Shown here: in pieces, positions 1 to 5,184 of the stretch
Layout of the letters: each line of letters opens with the position of its first letter
Position numbering within the stretch: position 1 is the stretch's first letter
Assembly: GCA_964641715.1 (NCBI GenBank)
Contig: CAZXMB010000142.1
Span: 1 to 7,818, forward strand
Length of the DNA: 7,818 bases
Reading direction: 5' to 3'
From: CAZXMB01 sp964641715
GTDB lineage: Bacteria > Desulfobacterota > BSN033 > UBA1163
Made by a program: the position numbers and the translations under genes
The notes under the pieces: model-generated
What the model saw: the letters and a program-made list of their open reading frames with translations, nothing else
What the model was told of the DNA's origin: nothing
Databases searched by the model: none

Positions 1-1575
1 CCAGCTAAGATGTATATGGACGGGGTGGAATTCATGCCAACCAGTAAGAACATCCTCTTCGGCTATCAATTTAAATCGATTGCTGGGGCGGCACCGATTA
101 TCGGCCCAATCATAGCTATTCAATGGGGATGGCTGCCTGCTTTGATCTGGATCTTAGCAGGAACATTCTTCATCGGTTGGGTTCAAGACTATTCGAGCGC
201 GATGATCGCTATGCGAAAGGACGGAGCTTCGTTCGGAGGTTTGAGTCACAGGCTGATTTCGCCAAGGGCGAGGATCATCCTCCTGTCTTTTATCTATTTT
301 TACCTGCTACTCATCGCCGGTGCCTTTGGCAATGTTGTGGTCGGCACAGCAATAGGACTCAAAGCCGCACCCATGGCATGGCTTTTCCTGACGATCGGTG
401 GGATTCTGGCAGGGCAGATGATCTACCGGTGGAAGAAAGATATTATTCTGACCACTGTGGTTACGGTTGTGATTACCTTGATTGGGATCTGGCTTGGGAC
501 CCTTGCACCTTCAAATAGGATTATCGGGGATTCCCTCGCCAATAGTCGGGCCCTGTGGGCAATCGCGGCATTTGTATTTTGCTATTTTGCTGCCGTTTTG
601 CCTATCTGGAGGTTTGCGCTTCCCATTAACTATGTGGGCGCTTACATCGTTTTCCTGGGATTATTCTTTGGGATCATCGGGGTCCTTGTTCTTCATCCAA
701 ATTTTACCCTTCCCGCGTACACCGGGTTCACCATTAAGATCGGCCCCCTATGGCCCATATTATTTGTGACCATTGCTTGCGGAGCGATCTCCGGGTGGCA
801 TAGCATCGTATCCAGTTCAGGAACAGCCCGCCAATTAGAGTATGAAACGGATGCCCGGCCAGTAAATGGTGGAGTGATGTTCGTGGAGATGATGCTCGCC
901 CTTTTCGCTTTGGTTATTGCTGGATCGATTTATGCCTCCCCGACTGAATACGGGGCGGCGTTAGGAAAAGGACCTGGAGTTGTTTGGTCAGCCGGGGTTT
1001 CAACGTTCCTTGGAGCATTAGGACTTCCAGCCGGCGTAGGCGCATCTTATGGAAGTGTTATGATGATCGTCCTCGCTGTCACCATTTTGCAACTGGTCGT
1101 CCGATTTATGAGGGTGGCTACTTCAGAGTTGTTGGGTGACGTTAGCCCAATCTTTAAGAATGCTCATGTGGGAACCATCATCGCCAGCCTTCTTGGAATC
1201 CTTCTGGTCTTGACAGGATGGTTCCAGTATCTGTGGGTACTGTTTGGAGGGGCGAACCAGTTGATGGCCTCCCTGGCGTTGATGTTAGTGAGCGCCTATT
1301 TGATGTCAGAGGGACGGCCGGCTGCTTATGCCTTTTATCCGATGATCTTCATGTTTATTACGACTATAGCTGCGCTCCTTTATACCTCTTATGGGCTGCT
1401 TTACCGGGTCTTTACAGGTGTGGTTAAGGGAACAGAGAGGATTGTTGGAAACACGCTTATGGGGTTTGTCGGATTCTTCCTTGTTATTGCTGCGCTCATT
1501 CTGGCAGTTGAAGGAGTGAAGGCATTTGCCCGATACCGGGCCGTAAAGGCTGAGGCCGCACCTGCAAAAGCATAA
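1..1575 (+). CDS. cstA: CstA-family carbon starvation protein / pyruvate-type transporter, 5' end cut by window edge
   Basis: A polytopic inner-membrane carrier of the CstA family. Characterised members (E. coli CstA and BtsT) take up pyruvate, and peptide uptake has also been proposed. The frame is open to base 1 (PAK before the first Met at 10), and the first visible residues (PAKMYMDGVEFMPT, then ILFGYQF) match the DGVDFVPT / LFGHHF region that normally lies some 50-60 residues into the protein, so the true start is upstream. Family hallmarks seen, numbered from the Met at 10: SIAGAAPIIGPIIA near 24, SGWHSIVSSSGTARQLEYETDARP near 260-280, and a C-terminal LFGGANQLMASLAL near 417. There are many hydrophobic segments and a charged C-terminal tail. 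Odd point: where other members have an Asp-x-x-Thr-Arg motif (as in TAVDAGTR of E. coli CstA, from memory), this protein reads TILQLVVR with Gln361, while Arg365 and the following LLG are kept. No ybdD-like gene follows; the next gene is a different small ORF. Family assignment is firm; the substrate is not known. Confidence 0.88.
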   Translation, partial: PAKMYMDGVEFMPTSKNILFGYQFKSIAGAAPIIGPIIAIQWGWLPALIWILAGTFFIGWVQDYSSAMIAMRKDGASFGGLSHRLISPRARIILLSFIYFYLLLIAGAFGNVVVGTAIGLKAAPMAWLFLTIGGILAGQMIYRWKKDIILTTVVTVVITLIGIWLGTLAPSNRIIGDSLANSRALWAIAAFVFCYFAAVLPIWRFALPINYVGAYIVFLGLFFGIIGVLVLHPNFTLPAYTGFTIKIGPLWPILFVTIACGAISGWHSIVSSSGTARQLEYETDARPVNGGVMFVEMMLALFALVIAGSIYASPTEYGAALGKGPGVVWSAGVSTFLGALGLPAGVGASYGSVMMIVLAVTILQLVVRFMRVATSELLGDVSPIFKNAHVGTIIASLLGILLVLTGWFQYLWVLFGGANQLMASLALMLVSAYLMSEGRPAAYAFYPMIFMFITTIAALLYTSYGLLYRVFTGVVKGTERIVGNTLMGFVGFFLVIAALILAVEGVKAFARYRAVKAEAAPAKA

Positions 1576-1590
1576 ATCCTTCATAACCAC

Positions 1591-1621
1591 TGTAGGGAAC
1601 GGTTTAAAACCGTTCCCTACA
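1591..1621. repeat. Perfect 15-bp-arm palindrome (TGTAGGGAACGGTTT family)
   Basis: TGTAGGGAACGGTTT at 1591-1605 and its exact reverse complement at 1607-1621 flank a single A. It lies 16 bases after the cstA stop codon. A related palindrome sharing TAGGGAACG sits at 6797-6824, so this looks like a REP-type dispersed repeat. It could also form an RNA hairpin protecting the cstA 3' end, but no T-run follows directly. Confidence 0.75.
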
Positions 1622-1654
1622 AGGGAGTGAGGGGTTTAATTTTAAAATTTAATT

Positions 1655-1721
1655 GGGGCTTGATTTACCTGAATACATTTGTTAAAAAGGGTAGGGTAGA
1701 TCAAGCCCCTTTAATATTTTT
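1655..1721 (+). terminator. Intrinsic-type terminator downstream of cstA
   Basis: GGGGCTTGATTTACC (1655-1669) pairs with GGTAGATCAAGCCCC (1695-1709), a 15-bp stem with one G-U pair. The 25-base spacer can form the loop, and the stem is followed by a T-rich run (TTTAATATTTTT) to 1721. The loop is longer than in a textbook terminator. If functional, it separates cstA from the genes downstream, which would then need their own promoter or readthrough. Confidence 0.6.
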
Positions 1722-1727
1722 GGAAAA

Positions 1728-1785
1728 TTGTAGTCACAGGCTTTAGCCTGCGTTAGAGATCACAGCCTGAAGGTTGCGGCTACAA
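1728..1785. repeat. Imperfect palindrome of the TTGTAGCCGCAGGCT type
   Basis: The left arm TTGTAGTCACAGGCTTTAGC (from 1728) and the right arm read on the opposite strand (TTGTAGCCGCAACCTTCAGG, ending at 1785) are imperfect copies of each other, differing at several positions that are mostly transitions. It fills the space between the terminator and the ribosome binding site of the small gene. It resembles a dispersed palindrome seen in many repeat-rich bacterial genomes. Confidence 0.6.
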
Positions 1786-1813
1786 ACCAATTTTTGTTTG
1801 AGGAGATTGCGTC

Positions 1814-2083
1814 ATGGCAGAAGAGAAAAAGAAAGGCGGATTTTTACAGGCGGTTAAGGAGGTTATCTATGGACTGGCTGCTCATGATTCGGCGAGGTTT
1901 GCGCTGAAAACAAGAGCAAGCATGGAACATCTCTTCATTCTCATCACCATGGGGGATATGCTAGGTGTTCCCATTTTACCACCTTACTATTCCCTACGGT
2001 TATTGCCTTATGTGGTTCCTCAAATCTCCACCTGGAAACGTAGGATGTTGCGGGAAAAAGATTTGACGGATGCACTGGCCTAA
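1814..2083 (+). CDS. Small basic hypothetical protein (89 aa) between cstA and two ArsA-like ATPase genes
   Basis: I do not recognise this family. The start is well supported: GAGGAG at 1800-1805 lies 8 bases before the ATG. The N-terminus is very polar (MAEEKKKGG), then comes a stretch that may be amphipathic (FLQAVKEVIYGLAAHDSARFALKTRA), a hydrophobic segment at about residues 39-57 (HLFILITMGDMLGVPILP), a PPYYSLRLLPYVVP stretch and a charged C-terminus (WKRRMLREKD). The hydrophobic part contains Gly-Asp and several prolines, so it looks more like a membrane-dipping or hairpin segment than a clean transmembrane helix. There are no cysteines and no signal peptide. Its place between a membrane carrier and two soluble ATPases makes an adaptor or membrane-anchoring role an attractive guess, but nothing in the sequence proves it. 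Coding status is supported by the strong ribosome binding site and natural-looking composition. Confidence 0.75.
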   Translation: MAEEKKKGGFLQAVKEVIYGLAAHDSARFALKTRASMEHLFILITMGDMLGVPILPPYYSLRLLPYVVPQISTWKRRMLREKDLTDALA

Positions 2084-2088
2084 TACGA

Positions 2089-2216
2089 CAAATACGAAAT
2101 CCGAAGCACGAAACAAATTCAAAATTCGAATTTCAAAATATATAAAACAGTTTAGATCATTTGAATTTTAATCATTTTAATTTGTTTCGGATTTCGATAT
2201 TCGGATTTAAGATTTA
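2089..2216. repeat. AT-rich inverted repeat with ATTCGGATTT / AACAAATTC modules
   Basis: The left part (from 2089) runs AATACGAAATCCGAA, CACGAAACAAATTC, AAAATTCGAATTTC; the right part contains AATTTGTTTCGGATTTCG and ATTCGGATTT, roughly the reverse complement of the left. It fills nearly the whole gap between the small gene and ATPase gene 1 and has the look of a dispersed AT-rich repeat. No promoter or terminator can be separated from it with confidence. Confidence 0.6.
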
Positions 2217-2220
2217 ATAA

Positions 2221-2228
2221 AGAGGGGG
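2221..2228 (+). promoter_or_regulatory. Shine-Dalgarno abutting the GTG start of ATPase gene 1
   Basis: AGAGGGGG at 2221-2228 is a good ribosome binding site, but its last G is the first base of the GTG codon at 2228. The normal spacing of about 8 bases would instead point to the in-frame ATT at 2237 (a rare start known from infC). The first in-frame ATG (about 2285) would remove residues leading into the P-loop strand and is unlikely. The start is therefore uncertain by three codons. Confidence 0.5.
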
Positions 2229-3220
2229 TGATTCACATTCCATTAGCAGATATTTTTGAAAAGTATCCGGATCGGCGATATATCATGTTTGGTGGAAAGG
2301 GTGGATTGGGAAAGACTACTTTTTCTGCCGCCACAGCATATTACCTGGCAAAAAAAGGAAAGAGAGTACTGGTTTTTTCCGTTGATCCGCAGGCTTCCCT
2401 GACAGATATCTTTAAAAGAGATATTTTTGGCAAGGGGCCAACGGAGATTATGACTAATCTCTATGCACAGGAGATTGACGCAGATCATCGTGTCAAGGAA
2501 TATCAGCAGGAAATCCGACAGAAGATCCTCGATATGTATCGTATGGAAAAAATTCCGGATGAAATAGAGAGTTACATTGCGGCGGCTGCAGCAGAGCCCG
2601 CTATGGAGGAGAGTGCAATCTTTGACGAGGTGGTGGATATCGTTGTCAAGGGAGGCTACGATTATTATATTTACGATTTAGTCCCCCTGGGTCATGCCCT
2701 CTACTATCTGAGCATGGCGTCAGTGTATGATGCCTGGATTGGGAAGATTACAGGCCTCCGGGAGCAGATGAGGGAATACGATAAGGCTGCTGCGGTCATC
2801 CGGAGGGAGAAGGAATTTGATGAGGACGCCATCTTAAATGAACTTCTTTATATCAAAGAGCGCATCAACAAGTCCTCAAGCATCCTGACCGATAAACAGA
2901 AGACAGCCTTCTTTTTCGTCCTGACTGCAGAGGAAATGGTAATCAAGGATACGTTAAAGGCGGGGGACCTCTTTGCCAAATTCGATGTCCCCCTGAGCGG
3001 CTATATCGTCAACCGCGTTCTTCCCCTGAATTTAAAAAGCCAAAATATCCCTGAATATCTGAAAAATCGCCTTGAGATGCAGGAACATTATTTGAAGGTG
3101 ATTGACACCACTTTCGGAAAACAGATTCTGGCCTCGGTACCCGAGATGGAACGGGATGTGACGGGATTGCCAATGATTGAGAAGATGGCTAAAGCGATGT
3201 TCGGGGAGTTTAGACCTTAG
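2228..3220 (+). CDS. ArsA/Get3-type ATPase, subunit 1 (degenerate signature loop)
   Basis: A soluble SIMIBI-class P-loop ATPase of the ArsA/Get3 (anion-transporting ATPase) family, 330 aa, about the usual single-domain length. Seen: deviant Walker A GGKGGLGKTT at residues 22-31 with the family's extra lysine; switch I SVDPQASLTD with Asp53-Pro54; EPAMEESAIFDE, matching the family's PGMEEA region; signature/switch II DLVPLGHAL at 150-158, where the family has DTAPTGHTL, so Gly-His is kept but Thr-Ala of DTAP is replaced by Leu-Val; YIVNRVLP near the nucleotide-binding Asn-Arg; and a C-terminal VPEMERDVTG. It contains no cysteine at all, so neither ArsA metalloid sites nor a Get3 zinc CxxC exist. 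The start is uncertain between GTG 2228 and ATT 2237. Its paralogue follows 168 bp downstream and diverges at complementary positions, suggesting a heterodimer. The client or partner is unknown. Confidence 0.88.
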   Translation: MIHIPLADIFEKYPDRRYIMFGGKGGLGKTTFSAATAYYLAKKGKRVLVFSVDPQASLTDIFKRDIFGKGPTEIMTNLYAQEIDADHRVKEYQQEIRQKILDMYRMEKIPDEIESYIAAAAAEPAMEESAIFDEVVDIVVKGGYDYYIYDLVPLGHALYYLSMASVYDAWIGKITGLREQMREYDKAAAVIRREKEFDEDAILNELLYIKERINKSSSILTDKQKTAFFFVLTAEEMVIKDTLKAGDLFAKFDVPLSGYIVNRVLPLNLKSQNIPEYLKNRLEMQEHYLKVIDTTFGKQILASVPEMERDVTGLPMIEKMAKAMFGEFRP

Positions 3221-3235
3221 GAGAACTCCAAGAAA

Positions 3236-3337
3236 CGTCATTCTGGACCAGGTCCTGAATTTGATTCAGGATCTTCGATTTCAGCATCTCAATAAAATCA
3301 ATGAACAACGAGACCCTGAACCAAGTTCAGGGTGACA
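3236..3337. repeat. Pair of CCTGAA-TTCAGG hairpins, dispersed-repeat type
   Basis: Two small hairpins of one consensus: CCTGAAT-TTG-ATTCAGG at 3254-3270 and CCCTGAAC-CAA-GTTCAGGG at 3314-3332. They are flanked by GTCATTCTGG (from 3237) and by GGTGACA, read on the opposite strand as TGTCACC, so the two halves form an imperfect inverted repeat. The GTCATTCTG start is shared with the repeat at 4504, pointing to one repeat superfamily. It occupies most of the gap between the two ATPase genes. Confidence 0.65.
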
Positions 3338-3388
3338 AAAGAGCAGTTACGACGCAGTTTCAAGAAGGAAAGCAGGAGGAGATGAACC

Positions 3389-4372
3389 GTGAATCAGATC
3401 ACGATCAACATGGAAAAGTTCATGAAGGAGCATCCCAGGCTGAAATATATCTTCTTTGGCGGGAAGGGGGGCGTTGGAAAGACCGTCATGGCAGGGGCTG
3501 CGGCTCTCTGGTCAGCCAAACAGGGCAAAAAGACTCTATTGGCCTCCACGAATCCCGTTCATAGCCTTTCCAGTCTCCTGGAAAAAAATGTCTTCGGAAA
3601 GGCCGCAGTGGTCTGCGATGAAGAGAAATGTTATGCGTTTGAGATTGATACGAAAGATACGATCGAGCGGTCAAAGCGGGAGATCCGTGAGAAGATCAAC
3701 TGGTTTCTAAAATTTGCCGACATCACGACGAAGGCAGAGGATTTCATCGAATCGGCTACGATGAACCCTGCCTTTGAAGAGTCAGCCATGTTTGAGAATA
3801 TGATGGAGCTGATGTTCAAAGATGAATATGATTTCTATGTTTTCGATACGGCTCCTACGGCAAACGCCCGACGCCTCTTGGGGATGTCCAAGGTTTATTC
3901 CCTCTGGGTGGAAAAGATGCTGAAGAGCCGGGAGGAGGCAAAATCCCTGAGAGAGATGCTCTCTTTTTCCAAAAAAGATGAGAAAGATCCCCTTCTGGAT
4001 TACCTCCTGAGTTTCAAAGACAGGATGGGCCATGTCAAGGAGCTTCTGACTGACGAGGCCCTCACTGCATTCTTCTTTGTGACCCTCCCCGAGAGCCTTC
4101 CCATTGCGGTCATCACCCGCTTTATCAACTGGTTCCATGAATTTGGCATTCCCGTTGGCGGTGTGGTGGTCAACGGGCTGATTCAAAAGAGTCAGGTTGG
4201 GAAAGATGCGGCAGAATTTGTTCTTAACCGAATCCAAATGCAGGATGAACATATGGAGGAGATTTGGAAGATATTTGGAGATCGGGTGAGAGCGATTGTT
4301 CCCCTTTTTGAGACTGAAGTAAAAGGGGCAAAGATGCTCAATCGAACAATCGGTCACCTTTTCGCCCCATGA
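3389..4372 (+). CDS. ArsA/Get3-type ATPase, subunit 2 (switch I Asp replaced by Asn)
   Basis: Paralogue of the preceding ATPase, 327 aa. GTG start at 3389 with AGGAGGA at 3374-3380, 8 bases upstream; the nearby ATG at 3383 is in another frame. Seen: deviant Walker A GGKGGVGKT at residues 24-32; switch I STNPVHSL, where the family has STDPAHSL, so Asn55 replaces the Asp thought to position the attacking water (D57 in yeast Get3, where D57N is the standard hydrolysis-dead form); signature DTAPTANARRLL at 153-164, where the usual Gly-His after DTAPT is Ala-Asn; GGVVVNGLI, with Gly replacing Arg of the Asn-Arg pair; and C-terminal VPLFETEVKG. The only cysteines are Cys76 and Cys81 in a short loop, unlike ArsA or Get3 metal sites. 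Expected to bind nucleotide but hydrolyse poorly alone. Probably works with subunit 1. Confidence 0.88.
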   Translation: MNQITINMEKFMKEHPRLKYIFFGGKGGVGKTVMAGAAALWSAKQGKKTLLASTNPVHSLSSLLEKNVFGKAAVVCDEEKCYAFEIDTKDTIERSKREIREKINWFLKFADITTKAEDFIESATMNPAFEESAMFENMMELMFKDEYDFYVFDTAPTANARRLLGMSKVYSLWVEKMLKSREEAKSLREMLSFSKKDEKDPLLDYLLSFKDRMGHVKELLTDEALTAFFFVTLPESLPIAVITRFINWFHEFGIPVGGVVVNGLIQKSQVGKDAAEFVLNRIQMQDEHMEEIWKIFGDRVRAIVPLFETEVKGAKMLNRTIGHLFAP

Positions 4373-4445
4373 TTTCTGCCCTAATCTTTTAATTAATCCT
4401 TCCTGACGGGTTCGTCACTCTCGAACAATGAAAACCCACCTCAAT

Positions 4446-4491
4446 CCCCCTTTCACAAAGGGGGGTAATTATCCCTCCCTTTGGTAAAGGG
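4446..4491. repeat. Two adjacent C-run/G-run hairpins
   Basis: CCCCCTTT (4446-4453) pairs with AAAGGGGG (4457-4464), and CCCTTT (4477-4482) pairs with AAAGGG (4486-4491), each across a 3-base loop. They start about 70 bases after the stop of ATPase gene 2. No T-run follows either hairpin, so they look like dispersed repeats rather than a standard terminator. Confidence 0.6.
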
Positions 4492-4628
4492 ACTGTATCG
4501 CAATGTCATTCTGAGGCGTAAGCTGAAGAATCTCTGTTTTCTAAGTGTTTGACTTTTTTAGATTCTTCACTTCGTTCAGAATGACAAACATGGCATTTCC
4601 CATATTATGGCACAGTCTCAAAGGGAGG
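4474..4628. repeat. Nested inverted repeat built around a TGTCATTCTGA-type palindrome
   Basis: Three levels of arms share one centre. Outer: CCTCCCTTTG (4474-4483) with CAAAGGGAGG (4619-4628). Middle: GACTGT (4491-4496) with ACAGTC (4612-4617). Inner: a TGTCATTCTGAGGCG... arm (4504-4533) with AGATTC...AATGACA (4560-4586), which on the opposite strand reads TGTCATTCTGAACGAAG. The inner pair matches a palindromic repeat common in repeat-rich bacterial genomes; the outer arms belong to another repeat type, as if one had inserted into the other. Confidence 0.7.
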
Positions 4629-4700
4629 CGGGGGGGATTTAAAGAAGCTATTTTCTAAGCAATTTCTTTACTTGAGCCCTCCAAATTCTGAAAATCAAAA

Positions 4701-4857
4701 TTGAACTACCACCAGCCTCAAGCTGGTGGATTCTCTACTGACTGAAGTTAGCTAAAAGCTAAACAACGAGCACGGAAATCCTCACGAGGGGAAATCTGAA
4801 AAACCTGCACACAGTGTGCATACTAAAGTGTTCGCCTGAAGGCGAGGGTTTTTCTCC
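4701..4857 (+). mobile_element. Candidate non-autonomous IS200/IS605-like (PATE/MITE) element or structured RNA
   Basis: Four hairpins occur in about 150 bases: CCACCAGC-CTCAA-GCTGGTGG (4709-4729), TTAGCT-AAA-AGCTAA (4748-4762), TGCACAC-A-GTGTGCA (4806-4820) and TTCGCC-TGAA-GGCGAG ending at 4846, followed by GGTTTTTC. Subterminal hairpins without terminal inverted repeats are typical of IS200/IS605-family ends and their transposase-less derivatives. No Y1 transposase or TnpB gene is present. The last hairpin plus T-run would also serve as an intrinsic terminator for a small RNA read on the + strand. The boundaries are approximate and the identity is uncertain. Confidence 0.35.
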
Positions 4858-5018
4858 CCGAGTGAGACAATAAATAAAACTGACATTTTTCGTTCAAATT
4901 ATGTAATGTTTATATGGCCCCGCCAAGTTTCATTTCTTATAAAAAATAGATAACTAATTAAAAATATTATGGAATTTATATTTATCAATTTTGGTATAAA
5001 AATTGCTGATAAAGATTT

Positions 5019-5138
5019 ACCCCGTTAGAAAGTCCCTCTGCTTGCAGCGGGGATGAATTCATTTCTTTTTGAGCGAACACGGGGTTAAAGCCCCGTGTGA
5101 GCCTTCCCGTTAGAAGGGCGAAGTCCTTCTAACGGGGT
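5019..5138. repeat. CCCGTTAGAA palindrome cluster (three half-sites plus a central hairpin)
   Basis: ACCCCGTTAGAA (5019-5030) is the exact reverse complement of TTCTAACGGGGT (5127-5138). Inside lie a second palindrome, CCCGTTAGAAGG (5106-5117) with CCTTCTAACGGG (5125-5136), and an unrelated hairpin, ACACGGGG-TTAAAG-CCCCGTGT (5077-5098). The right half-site can pair with either left copy, giving alternative foldings. It lies about 45 bases upstream of the membrane protein gene. Confidence 0.7.
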
Positions 5139-5184
5139 TTACATTAACCCTTTGGTATTATTTCATTTTTGAAAGGTTTTGGAT

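Larger units (their letters stand above)
4373..5178. other. Gene-free, repeat-stacked intergenic region
   Basis: About 800 bases without a credible ORF on either strand. From left to right it holds a nested inverted-repeat block (4446-4640), an IS200/IS605-like or structured-RNA element (4701-4857), an AT-rich stretch (about 4865-5010) in which I see no convincing promoter, and a CCCGTTAGAA palindrome cluster (5019-5138). It separates the ATPase block from the membrane protein gene. Confidence 0.7.

Noticed and set aside
3301..3564. Open frame on the + strand starting MNNETLNQVQGD
   Set aside because: Its N-terminus is a translation of the CCCTGAAC repeat, and the rest overlaps the start of ATPase gene 2 in another frame. 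A typical spurious ORF made from a dispersed repeat.
3782..4357. Long antisense open frame (191 codons) on the - strand
   Set aside because: It lies wholly inside ATPase gene 2, whose + strand frame carries clear ArsA-family motifs. The antisense product shows no recognisable domain and is a codon-bias shadow.
2228..4372. Arsenite resistance operon
   Set aside because: The ATPases look ArsA-like, but no arsB, arsC, arsD or arsR is present and the metalloid-binding cysteines are absent.
4865..5018. Promoter in the AT-rich stretch (for example GGTATAAAA near 4993)
   Set aside because: A TATAAA-like -10 box can be picked out, but no matching -35 box lies 16-18 bases upstream; in such AT-rich DNA this is expected by chance.
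4373..5178. CRISPR array in the repeat-rich gap
   Set aside because: The repeats are inverted and of several different kinds, with no regular direct repeat or constant spacer length.
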